The translations under genes and the position numbers were made by a program. From contig JAUVEU010000012.1 of NCBI GenBank assembly GCA_030594645.1, positions 1-55,191 of the forward strand: 55,191 nt of DNA, in the 5' to 3' direction. The notes below the pieces were generated by a model. It was not told the DNA's origin, did not search any database, and saw only the letters and a program-made list of their open reading frames with translations. Origin of the DNA: Candidatus Aegiribacteria sp. GTDB lineage: Bacteria > Fermentibacterota > Fermentibacteria > Fermentibacterales > JCC-6. Below are positions 17,601-25,471 of the stretch, piece after piece. Positions within the stretch are counted from its first letter, which is position 1. The number at the start of each line of letters is the position of its first letter.

Positions 17601-18441
17601 CCTCTCACTGGCCCGATCATTTTTCAGAGGAGCTGCAGTTGCCTCCCCTGATTACTCTGCTGACATGTTCGTTCCGATTGACAGCGATACCGGTTCTCTT
17701 GCCAGGACTCAACTGGTATTTCTCAGTGACTATTCCATGGCTGCAGTGTCCACATATCCTGCACGAATGGAAACGGGGAATCCACTATCAGATACGACAG
17801 GACCTGAAATAGAACTCTGGATAAAGGGTTACAGAAATGTAGATGAGCCGCTTGTCTCAGGTTCAATTACAGTTCGTGCATTGCTGTCCGATGATTCGGG
17901 GATAAACCTGCTTGGCAATACCGGCAGACAGCTTGCTCTTTATACGGATGGTTCTCCTCAGGATGTATCCGGATACTTCCGTTATCACCAGGGCTCCGGC
18001 ACAACGGGTGAACTGGAAGTTGAGATAGGATCTTTTGAACAGGGAGATCATCAGATTCAGCTGAGAGCAAGTGACGGTCTTCTGAATACATCCAATGCTC
18101 AGAAGGATTTTGTCGTGACCTCAGCAGGTGAGTTCAGTATCGGGAATGTATTTCCCTATCCGAATCCGTGCAGCGATGGAGTGTCGCTGAACTGGACCCA
18201 GACATCAGCCGGTACTGTTGATATTTCCATTTTTACACTCGCTGGCAGGAGAATAGTAGAGTTCGGGAACATTGAAGGAGATGCAGGATATAACCAGTGC
18301 TGGTGGGACTGCAGGGATGCTGATGGTGACTCCGTTGCCAGTGGGTCTTACATTTTTCTTGTTTCATGTACATCCACAGCAAATGCAGGTGAATTCTCAG
18401 AGGTTGCCGGTGTAATAGCGGTTGTACGGGAATCCCGTTGA
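14695..18441 (+). CDS. C25 gingipain-like cysteine protease with T9SS sorting domain (PorU-like)
   Basis: 1248-residue exported protein with a C25 (gingipain) peptidase domain at about 580-920: catalytic His790 in YLGHGGYDQ and Cys824 in LFGSCDVG. The first 560 residues are a large beta-rich N-terminal part. The end (about 1155-1248) is a T9SS-type sorting/FlgD-like Ig domain: GNVFPYPNPCSDGVSLNW, ISIFTLAGRRIVEF, SGSYIFLVSC. In Bacteroidetes, PorU is a C25 sortase-like peptidase that removes sorting domains and anchors cargo, and it is usually next to PorV. Here a PorV homologue follows directly, so a PorU role is likely; a secreted protease is the alternative. Coupled to divIVA by TGATG. Confidence 0.85.
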   Translation: MSYIICLILASTSLFTPAERMVPSQVHVEAGSTEFVWECPTIHEIKSLPDNLTGYIADGCGYSGSDGSVLLPQANLLLAVPSGVEPLLEIIPEGVHFLSVGTVAGTSVSQDGFDSFFSAVPEDIPRTWGSIKYTGSFRRAGVTLLELHPIVFRDGVLYVAERFRIIISYPDTGPPEAVSGISGSIFNALLEGGNRVWTDSENRSGYSPFWGLPWYSLDVDTAGIYCITAAEIPSAVGVPSITLSMFCGSGREMGNNPWETAYRPIAVPILVEDGGDGVFDSGDRLYFFGRGLAWWECTGDSMPPHFNHRYSSINTYWLTWGGENGARMDMIDGSLTGAPSMPDVFLSRQHIEENTIRAAAYVPLPDDWAWDRSTGSTDTWNYYSFNAPATTGEGFLRLHLISNDYLEHHIRLTMNGSQFCDTTWSNADDFILQVQCSMLQSSGNSLGIQIIRDSGEDTIFFDWFEVFSWTEPDLSGQAQVPLDWWQVPGRQKFTWNNDLSNAYVFLIGGDNLAAFVTVDDPDSFEYEVPDYWVSREFWISETGDMVSPVSIHEESPGRIISGMNGADKIYIAADEFYTDILPLQQTGEQVQIIAASEIYNEFNGGVRDPQAIRAMIYNVVDTWNPIPMDLILVGGGNWDPLHFISARTSYIDILRRESSETVADDQFAIVGDSILPQIAVSRIGITNRSDLQLIVDRTLSYGNVENQGEWQTVVLGAADDERSPLHDGDERFHTQEMERLLTDHLPDVLRPEKLYMIFYDWDDLWKKPQAREDYINLWNKGSLVSLYLGHGGYDQLADEGLLYLEDVGLLACEKRLPVALFGSCDVGAFQNPASECIAQQITASHSGGAIIASGATGVTTGPGNEILLGEIIDRMFTEPDLSVGMCFMLGKIAAGYGSNNASNILFGDGSLRLAYPWTSFDVNDDTLFTGEAAILNGSAPNDGIILIESFESCQPDTYYTFRDHDPIEYLSLARSFFRGAAVASPDYSADMFVPIDSDTGSLARTQLVFLSDYSMAAVSTYPARMETGNPLSDTTGPEIELWIKGYRNVDEPLVSGSITVRALLSDDSGINLLGNTGRQLALYTDGSPQDVSGYFRYHQGSGTTGELEVEIGSFEQGDHQIQLRASDGLLNTSNAQKDFVVTSAGEFSIGNVFPYPNPCSDGVSLNWTQTSAGTVDISIFTLAGRRIVEFGNIEGDAGYNQCWWDCRDADGDSVASGSYIFLVSCTSTANAGEFSEVAGVIAVVRESR

Positions 18442-18553
18442 AGTATATTTCATGTTCATTATAAATGTCTGAAATTAGTGATATGGATCTGTCTGATAGA
18501 TGATGAAGTTAAATACCGGGGCAGTATTTATTGCACGGTTGAGTGGAGGAATA

Positions 18554-19558
18554 ATGATTCGAAGAGTACTCTTTCTTTTTGCCATTCTGTCTTTTGCATC
18601 AGTATCATTTGCATCGACAGCAAGTGTTGTCTGGATGACAATTACACCGGGAGCACGTCCCAATGGAATGGGTGAGGCTTTCACCGCTCTGGCTGACGAC
18701 GCTACAGCGTCATACTGGAATCCTGCCGGACTGGCTTTTATCGATTCCACAAGGCAGGAGATTACCCTGCAGCACAGTAACTGGCTTCCGCAGCTGGCGG
18801 ATGATCTTTACTATGAATTTCTGGGTTATGCCAAGTATCTCGAAGGATGGGGCGGTATCGGCGGCAACATAACATTCATGTCCATGGGCGAGCAGCTGGA
18901 GACAACTTCCGAAGGCATTGAACTGGGAACTTTCTATTCGTACGGAGTTGCCCTGACCGGTTCGTTCGGAACCGAAGTCGCACCAGGTGTTTCTGTAGGA
19001 TTAGGGTTGAAGTTCATATATGATCACCTTTATTACAAGGACGAAGGCAAGGGAACATCATTTGCGGCGGATCTGGGTGTTCTTTATCATGTTCCTATGG
19101 ATGAAATGGGTCTTGGGAATATCGGGCAGCTGAACCTCGCGGCCTGTCTTTCGAATCTTGGACCTAACGTAAGCTACGGTGGCAATACAGATAACAACCC
19201 CCTGCCAAGAACGATAAGAACCGGACTCGCATACATTCCGTTTGATTCTCACCTGACCCGCCTTAGAGTAACCGCGGACTACAGTAAACTTCTGACAAAT
19301 GTTGACGATGGATTCGGTACCGAGTTCAAGGAAAACAAATGGGGTGCCGGCGCTGAATTCTGGTATTACGACCTTCTCGCTCTGAGAGCGGGTTACATCC
19401 ATGATACTGAGGGAATATCCACGATTCAGGGACCTACCTTCGGAGCAGGGCTCCAATACAGCGGTTTCCAGCTCGACATGGCTTTCATACCGGTTGAGGA
19501 GAATCTTCAGGGATCAGGCAAATACAATTCCAAATACTCACTGTCTGTCAGATTCTAG
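18554..19558 (+). CDS. porV: PorV-like outer-membrane protein of type IX secretion
   Basis: PorV/LptO-type 14-stranded outer-membrane barrel of the FadL-like group; in T9SS, PorV shuttles folded cargo from the translocon to the attachment complex. Signal peptide MIRRVLFLFAILSFASVSFAS, then the hallmark TPGARPNGMGEAFTALADDATASYWNPAGLAFI, and a series of amphipathic strands ending in a C-terminal aromatic (SVRF). ATG 18554 is preceded by TGGAGGA at 18544-18550; an in-frame ATG at 18500 would spoil the signal peptide. 334 residues. It directly follows the C25 gene, matching the porU-porV order of Bacteroidetes. Confidence 0.88.
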   Translation: MIRRVLFLFAILSFASVSFASTASVVWMTITPGARPNGMGEAFTALADDATASYWNPAGLAFIDSTRQEITLQHSNWLPQLADDLYYEFLGYAKYLEGWGGIGGNITFMSMGEQLETTSEGIELGTFYSYGVALTGSFGTEVAPGVSVGLGLKFIYDHLYYKDEGKGTSFAADLGVLYHVPMDEMGLGNIGQLNLAACLSNLGPNVSYGGNTDNNPLPRTIRTGLAYIPFDSHLTRLRVTADYSKLLTNVDDGFGTEFKENKWGAGAEFWYYDLLALRAGYIHDTEGISTIQGPTFGAGLQYSGFQLDMAFIPVEENLQGSGKYNSKYSLSVRF

Positions 19559-19565
19559 GTTTTTA

Positions 19566-22400
19566 ATGAAACTTTTCCTCTTTGTTCTGTCTATCACTTT
19601 GACAGGCATATTGTCGGCTGCTCCTCCCATTATCCACGGGGCTATGCCTCCTCTTCACGAAAGGCCTTCAGAAGGCCCTGCTATTTCAGGTCCGGGGAAA
19701 GTCGAGCTTTTCGATGATTCCATGTCAGTATGCATGATCAGAGTCGAATTCCTTGAGGACTTTACAGAAGAGACATCTGGAAACGGCAAGTTCGACCTGA
19801 ATGCTGACCCTCCTCATGACAGTGTCTATTTCTCAGGCATTGCCGATGGGATAAGCAACTACTACGAAGGCATAAGCGGGGGGAATCTTCTCATTTCCTT
19901 TGATATTTATCCATTATCCAATGACGGAGCATACCAGCTTTCCCATCAGATGATTTACTATGGAAGTGATGATAAATTCATTGAGGGAGCCTGCGAGCTT
20001 CTTCATGACGCAGTTGTTGTTTCCGATACTGATATTGATTTCAGCCTGTATGACGCTGTAATGGTGGTGCATGCCGGATCAGGTCAGGAAGCTGATATTT
20101 TCCTTAACAGCCCTGGTGATATCGGTTCGGTATTCCTGACCCTGACGGATCTGATCTACTATCTGCCCGGAGCGGGAATGTATTACACGGGTATTCCTAC
20201 GAATGACGGAGTCAAAGTAAAAGAAGGAATCATCGTTCCGGAACAGGAAACCCAGGACGGTTTCGGTCTTGGGGTTCTCGGAACCATGTGCCATGAGTTT
20301 GCTCATCAGCTTGGTCTCCCTGACCTGTACGACACGATGACCGGACATGTGGGAGTCGGCGGCTGGGACATCATGGGATATGGACAATGGCTCATGAGCG
20401 GTTACTGGCCTTCATCACCGAGCGCCTGGTCCAGGATGTACCTGGGATGGGCTCCAGTTATCGAATTCACAGATGATGGAACCTATTCGTTGACTCAGGG
20501 TGATTCCATACTTCGTATTCCTCTTAACAGTTCTGAATACCTCCTTATTGAGAACAGACAACGAGATCCTGACGGTAATGGCATGTGCGGAATTCATGAA
20601 TACGATTTCGGTCTTCCCGGTTCCGGAATACTCATCTGGCATATTGATGAAACCCGGCTTGGCGAGTACATGAGCGCCAATATGGTTAATATCGATCCCG
20701 ATCATAAAGGAGTTGATCTGGAAGAGGCCGACGGCATACAGGATTTCGATTACTCACTGCCGGATATTTACGGTTACGAGGGCAGCGAATACGATCCCTG
20801 GTTCCAGGGTGGTTACGCCTGGACATTTTCACCTTCATCAGAACCATCAAGCGACGCAAGCTGGGGCGGACAGACATTCGTTACGGTAGAGGTGCTGGAT
20901 GAACCTGCTAATGTAATGGACGTCTCTGTTACAAGATCAACTGTCTGTGACGGCTGGCCTGTTTACATGAACCCCGTGAAATGGGGCCCGGTAATCTGGA
21001 GCGATCCTGATGGAAACGGAGACAGACTTGTTGTAACCACGTCCACCGGATACACCCGAGCTTTCCTTCCGGATGGTTCCGGACCCGAACAAATGGGTAT
21101 GGGTGTTTCCGTGCCTCCTGTTGTCGGCAGACCCGATGAAGGACCACCGCTTCTGCTTGTGTGCAATGATATCGGTGAGATACACCTGAGAGATCCGGAA
21201 TGGAATGAACCTGACGGCTGGCCTGTTACTCTGCCGGGCTTCGGAGTTGCAGTCGCTTCTTTCATAAGTTCAAGACTGGGAGCTGTTGTCGTAGCTGATA
21301 ACAGCCATAGTGTTATGCTTTTCGACGCTGCCGGTGAACAGATGGATGGATGGCCTGTGAGAACACAGGCTCCTGTCACAGGATTAGCCATGTATCCTGA
21401 CGAGGACGAACCCGGGATTATCGCAGTTTCTGCTGACAGCCGAATCTATTTATGGAATGTGGACGGATCGCTGGTCAGCGGATGGCCTGTAGCGCCGGGA
21501 AATGAGGATACAAGTTTGCCGATTGCCGCCGATTTGAACAGAAATGGCTCGGCTGATATTGTTGTTGTCAGCGGAGACAATGTATTTGCATATGACAGAT
21601 CCGGTAATGTTCTTCCGGGATTTCCCGCAAAACTCAGAAGTACTCCACTGTCTTCACCCTGTTTTGGTGATATCAATTCTAACGGTATGCTGGAGATAAT
21701 TCTTACCATGACAGAAGGTATTGCCGCAATAGGAGCGTCCGGAGCTGTAATAAATGACTGGCCGGTCCTGCTTGAACAGGACAGCCTCGTATATGGTTAC
21801 AGCAGGAATAGAAGAGGTATCGGCGGAGAAGGATTCGCAATGCTTTCCATGGATGATGGCAGAATCTGTGCGTTTGATGAAGGCGGCAATCAGAGAGGGA
21901 TATTTCCCGTGTCAGTCGGCGACAGGCCTGTTGGCCGGCCATTATTATGGGATCCCGACGGCAGCGGTAACTGGAGAGTAGCGGCTGCCGATTCAAGCGG
22001 AGCTATTTATTGCTGGAACAGCACTCTCGTTCCTGACGGGTGGTTCACAGGCATGCAGATGTCCGGAGAGAACTGCTGGTGGGGTGATGATCTTCCCACT
22101 GTTTCAGTTTCCGGTAACGTTCTTGAAACCGGTTCATTCTACGTTTATCCAAACCCTGTAAGGTCAGGGAATGGGGTTATCCGATTCCAACCAGGTAAAG
22201 ACAGCAACTGGGAGATCAGAATATTCAACATGGGTGGTGATCTGGTCTGGTACGAATCCGGATCAGCTCCGGGAGGAGCTTCCTGGGAAGTCAGCTGGGA
22301 TACGAAGAATCTCGCCCCGGGTGTGTATTTTGTAAACCTTTATCTATCGAACGACGAGGGCTCTACAGAGGCTCTCTTTCATGCGGCGGTGGTGCATTGA
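19566..22400 (+). CDS. secreted M6 metalloprotease with beta-propeller and T9SS sorting domain
   Basis: 944-residue extracellular protease. Signal peptide MKLFLFVLSITLTGILSA; M6 (immune-inhibitor-A-like) catalytic domain at about 60-420 with zinc motif HEFAH (H243-H247) followed by GLPDLYD and the met-turn-like GWDIMGYGQW. Then a propeller-like region (about 470-830) with recurrent GWPV motifs (for example DGWPVYM, DGWPVTL, DGWPVRT, SGWPVAP). The end (about 860-944) is a T9SS sorting domain (VYPNPVRSGNG...GVYFVNLYLS). An upstream in-frame ATG at 19401 lies inside porV, so I start at 19566, 8 bp after porV. The stop overlaps the next gene (TGATG). Confidence 0.88.
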   Translation: MKLFLFVLSITLTGILSAAPPIIHGAMPPLHERPSEGPAISGPGKVELFDDSMSVCMIRVEFLEDFTEETSGNGKFDLNADPPHDSVYFSGIADGISNYYEGISGGNLLISFDIYPLSNDGAYQLSHQMIYYGSDDKFIEGACELLHDAVVVSDTDIDFSLYDAVMVVHAGSGQEADIFLNSPGDIGSVFLTLTDLIYYLPGAGMYYTGIPTNDGVKVKEGIIVPEQETQDGFGLGVLGTMCHEFAHQLGLPDLYDTMTGHVGVGGWDIMGYGQWLMSGYWPSSPSAWSRMYLGWAPVIEFTDDGTYSLTQGDSILRIPLNSSEYLLIENRQRDPDGNGMCGIHEYDFGLPGSGILIWHIDETRLGEYMSANMVNIDPDHKGVDLEEADGIQDFDYSLPDIYGYEGSEYDPWFQGGYAWTFSPSSEPSSDASWGGQTFVTVEVLDEPANVMDVSVTRSTVCDGWPVYMNPVKWGPVIWSDPDGNGDRLVVTTSTGYTRAFLPDGSGPEQMGMGVSVPPVVGRPDEGPPLLLVCNDIGEIHLRDPEWNEPDGWPVTLPGFGVAVASFISSRLGAVVVADNSHSVMLFDAAGEQMDGWPVRTQAPVTGLAMYPDEDEPGIIAVSADSRIYLWNVDGSLVSGWPVAPGNEDTSLPIAADLNRNGSADIVVVSGDNVFAYDRSGNVLPGFPAKLRSTPLSSPCFGDINSNGMLEIILTMTEGIAAIGASGAVINDWPVLLEQDSLVYGYSRNRRGIGGEGFAMLSMDDGRICAFDEGGNQRGIFPVSVGDRPVGRPLLWDPDGSGNWRVAAADSSGAIYCWNSTLVPDGWFTGMQMSGENCWWGDDLPTVSVSGNVLETGSFYVYPNPVRSGNGVIRFQPGKDSNWEIRIFNMGGDLVWYESGSAPGGASWEVSWDTKNLAPGVYFVNLYLSNDEGSTEALFHAAVVH

Positions 22401-23062
22401 TGAGAATAAGAGCAGCGATTCTGTTTTCCGTACTCCTTATAATGCCCGGCCTGGCTGATGCTGTATCAACCTCCAGAAAGGGTGCTATGCTTCGCTCTGC
22501 TCTGCTTCCCGGCTGGGGACAGATGCATATGGGACATTCCACGCGGGGTGTCGTATTCATGGGCGTGGAAGCCGTAACCTGGATTGGCGCGGGTCTGTCA
22601 TACCTTGAAGGTACATTTAACAGAAACGATTACAGATGGCTGGCAATGGAAGAAGCCGGAATATCGATATCAGGAAGATCAAGCGAGTTCATGGACGATG
22701 TCGGTGATTTCTCCTCCAGTGCTGAATACAACGACTATATCCACAGACTGGCAAGGTATTACTACCCTGATGATCCTGATGCTCAGAGAGATTATTATGA
22801 ATCTCACGCAAGGTATGGCAGTGATGGCTGGTACTGGACATCAGAAGCTTCGAGACTGGATTACGCTGATCATCTGAGTAAGAGCAAGCAGTGGTTCAGA
22901 CGAAGCATGTACATCGCTGCATTCGCGCTTGTGAACAGGGTGGTGAGTGTTATCGATACCGCTCTTCTTGATGAGACCGAACCGGGGATATATACATCTC
23001 TTGCTTTTCCTGAAAGACATGATTTTTCATCTGTCAGGTTTACGATTGGAGCCAGATTCTGA
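22400..23062 (+). CDS. DUF5683-like membrane/envelope protein
   Basis: 220-residue protein with an N-terminal signal (IRAAILFSVLLIMPGLADA). KGAMLRSALLPGWGQMHMGHSTRGVVFMGVEAV resembles the SALLPGxGQ start of DUF5683 and related small envelope proteins common in FCB bacteria. A second hydrophobic stretch lies at about 50-68, and SMYIAAFALVNRVVSVIDTALL is a third. The C-terminus ends in beta-like VRFTIGARF. Function unknown. ATG 22400 overlaps the M6 protease stop (TGATG), and its stop overlaps the next start, so it is coupled within the secretion cluster. Confidence 0.65.
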   Translation: MRIRAAILFSVLLIMPGLADAVSTSRKGAMLRSALLPGWGQMHMGHSTRGVVFMGVEAVTWIGAGLSYLEGTFNRNDYRWLAMEEAGISISGRSSEFMDDVGDFSSSAEYNDYIHRLARYYYPDDPDAQRDYYESHARYGSDGWYWTSEASRLDYADHLSKSKQWFRRSMYIAAFALVNRVVSVIDTALLDETEPGIYTSLAFPERHDFSSVRFTIGARF

Positions 23063-24723
23063 TGCTTTTACTTCTCCTGGCAATTGCATTGCAAAGCGCG
23101 AATCCCGCTGCATGGGGAATTGACGGAACTCCGCTTGTCCCCCGTATTATGGAGATAGACAGGCGTCATGATCCATCTTTCAGACCTTCCGGTCCTTTGC
23201 AGACCGATTCAGGACATGAGATCGGTGATACGATTAATTTCTGGTCCATCGATCACAGTACGGAGTATCCTGTTTTTTACCTTACTGCCGCAACCTGCAG
23301 GTATGTTGGAGAACAGACCTATATCTTTGTTGAGGATACCCAGTGGGATATTCATTACGATCAGAACCATGTGGATATATTCGCCGCAGCTCTTGAAGAC
23401 AGCACTCCTTCAGGGCCAGGCGGTATTGTCGAAACGGATATCGATGTCTTCGGACAGCCTCCTGACGCGATTGACGGAGATCCGAAAATTTACTTCCTGG
23501 TGCTTGATATCCGTGACGGTTTCGTGGATGAAGGAGCATATATCGCAGGATTTTTCAGCCCGTACAATCAGTTCACTGAAACTGAGGCCTATCTTTACTA
23601 CGGTGGTCATTCCAACGAAGTGGAAATGCTGTATATCGACTGTCACCCCAGCGATGCCGCCGACGCTTCATTCACAGCTTCCCACGAACTCGTGCATCTC
23701 ATACAATGGGGAATAGAATCTTTCAGCTCAGAAGAACTGTGGGTAATTGAGAATCAGGCGCAGGCAGGAGTATATGTTTGCGGATATCCAGCATACCAGG
23801 TGGAGACTTTTCTAGATGCAGGAGGAGTAACGCCTATCAAGTGGACAAATCTGCCATGGGGCAGCATAGAATACGTTGCAGGATACGGTGCCGGATTTCT
23901 CTTCATCTCTTACATTGTTGAAAACTACGGTGGCACTGATTTTCTTTACCGGTCTCTCCGGACATCAGAAAGGGGAATTTCCGGACTGGAGCAGGCTATT
24001 CATGATGTTACCGGAGTTGATCCTGATATGAACGGTATCCTTCGGGACTGGATGCTGGCATGCTGGATAGATAATCCTGATTTCGGAAATGGGAAATACG
24101 GATGGGAAGCATTCAGAATTTCTGATTACGATACTTCAGATCCAGGTAACAGACGAGGTATGGACTATTCAGGTCAGGTATTGAACGATCCTTATACGGA
24201 TTATGGTGAGCACATGTCCTCCTACCAGGGGAAATACTATGAACTTGGCAGTGGACTTGCCGGAAGCTTCCGTGCGACAGCTTCAGGACTCGGGGACCTG
24301 CATGCATATTTGTTTGACGCCGCAGGGGAAAAACTGGAAGTGCTTGATACCGGCGCTGCAAACGATGTTGCTGTTGCCCTGCCCGCTGAGGGTACTGTTC
24401 TGCTTCTCTGCAGATCATTCGCCGGGCTTGATCTTGATGTGTCCTCGGGATCAGTAACTGATTCAGAGGGGGAATTCACTTTCTATCCTCAGCCATGTAC
24501 AGGGACTCTCTATTTTCAGTTCTATTCGGATGCCGGAGATGCTGATCTGTCGATATTTACTCTGTCCGGCGAATATGTGGAGAGTGTGGATTTCGGAAAT
24601 ATTGTTAATGGGGAAACGACTCTGGCATATGCCGGAGCTTCTTCTCTCGCTTCAGGAACATATTTCTTCAGATTCAGTTTTGGTAACACGATTGAAACCG
24701 GCTCGTTTACCGTTGTGCGGTAA
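23062..24723 (+). CDS. secreted M30-like metalloprotease with T9SS sorting domain
   Basis: 553-residue exported protein. A short signal peptide (MLLLLLAIALQSANPAAWG) precedes a zincin domain with HELVHLIQWG (H208-H212), the HExxH form seen in peptidase family M30 (hyicolysin) and relatives; EELWVIENQAQAGVYV follows and could carry the third ligand Glu. The C-terminal ~85 residues (FTFYPQPCTGTLYFQFYS, LSIFTLSGEYVESV, LASGTYFFRFSFG) match a T9SS sorting domain. The TGATG overlap with the DUF5683 gene shows coupling. Probably released or anchored at the surface by the T9SS. Confidence 0.8.
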   Translation: MLLLLLAIALQSANPAAWGIDGTPLVPRIMEIDRRHDPSFRPSGPLQTDSGHEIGDTINFWSIDHSTEYPVFYLTAATCRYVGEQTYIFVEDTQWDIHYDQNHVDIFAAALEDSTPSGPGGIVETDIDVFGQPPDAIDGDPKIYFLVLDIRDGFVDEGAYIAGFFSPYNQFTETEAYLYYGGHSNEVEMLYIDCHPSDAADASFTASHELVHLIQWGIESFSSEELWVIENQAQAGVYVCGYPAYQVETFLDAGGVTPIKWTNLPWGSIEYVAGYGAGFLFISYIVENYGGTDFLYRSLRTSERGISGLEQAIHDVTGVDPDMNGILRDWMLACWIDNPDFGNGKYGWEAFRISDYDTSDPGNRRGMDYSGQVLNDPYTDYGEHMSSYQGKYYELGSGLAGSFRATASGLGDLHAYLFDAAGEKLEVLDTGAANDVAVALPAEGTVLLLCRSFAGLDLDVSSGSVTDSEGEFTFYPQPCTGTLYFQFYSDAGDADLSIFTLSGEYVESVDFGNIVNGETTLAYAGASSLASGTYFFRFSFGNTIETGSFTVVR

Positions 24724-25471
24724 TAACTTCCTTTTCCTGACTGTTCTTCTTCTTCTTTTTCTCCGCCCCATAGCGCAGGCGGAACCATTTCATCAGGAAA
24801 TCAGCTATCTGAGCGTACCTTCGGAAATTATTGACGCGGAGATCGATATGGAAGGGAATGTCCATATCCTTCTGCCCGGCCTTCCACACCTGCTTGTTTA
24901 CCACCCAGATGAGACAGTAACTGAATATGATCTGCAGGATGTAATGCTTCCTGGAGGTTTTTGTGTGGATGAAAGATGGGGCTGGTACGTTTCAGACGAG
25001 CTTTCAGGCAGGATCTTTCATGTTGATATTGCAGGTGAAACAGCTGAAATCACTGATTCCCGGGGTCGCCCCGGAGATATCTGTATGGCAGGGCTTGCCG
25101 TACTCTATATTTCGAGAGCAGATGGTGTTATCTGTTCCATGAAAGAACCCGCTGATATTCTGGTCAGGCTCGATGGCTCAGGCATCGGGCAGTTATCCGC
25201 ATCCGGAAACCTTGCAGTCTATTCCAGTGGCACCGAATCGTATCTGCTTGATCAGTACAGTACACCGGAGAGACTTCCGGGACAGGGAGTGTGGGCGCTG
25301 TCCGCTGATGAACTGATTGTTATAAAGGGTGACAGTATCCTGTCTGCTAATGCTGAAGAAGTGTTTCTGATTCCGGAAGGGGAAGAATACAGAAGAATTT
25401 CCTGCTCTCCGGATGGAAATCGATATGTGCTCTGGTCACCTGGAAGAGGGGAAGTTCTGATATTGAGGTGA
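24713..25471 (+). CDS. secreted propeller-like protein, unknown
   Basis: 252 residues if started at TTG 24713, which overlaps the M30 gene by 11 bp and gives a clean signal peptide (CGNNFLFLTVLLLLFLRPIAQA). Earlier in-frame ATGs lie inside the upstream gene and are out of place. The mature part shows repeated beta units (GNVHILLPGLPHLLVYHPDE, RWGWYVSDELSGRIFHVDI, LAVLYISRADGVICSM, NRYVLWSPGRGEVLILR), consistent with a six-bladed NHL or TolB-like propeller. No catalytic residues are apparent. It overlaps the next gene by 4 bp. A role within the secretion/outer-membrane unit is inferred from coupling alone. Confidence 0.6.
   Translation: MCGNNFLFLTVLLLLFLRPIAQAEPFHQEISYLSVPSEIIDAEIDMEGNVHILLPGLPHLLVYHPDETVTEYDLQDVMLPGGFCVDERWGWYVSDELSGRIFHVDIAGETAEITDSRGRPGDICMAGLAVLYISRADGVICSMKEPADILVRLDGSGIGQLSASGNLAVYSSGTESYLLDQYSTPERLPGQGVWALSADELIVIKGDSILSANAEEVFLIPEGEEYRRISCSPDGNRYVLWSPGRGEVLILR

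Noticed and set aside
20941-21780. GWPV repeats in the M6 protease as a DNA tandem repeat or CRISPR
   Set aside because: The repeats are short, irregularly spaced protein motifs of propeller blades; DNA repeats are not conserved.
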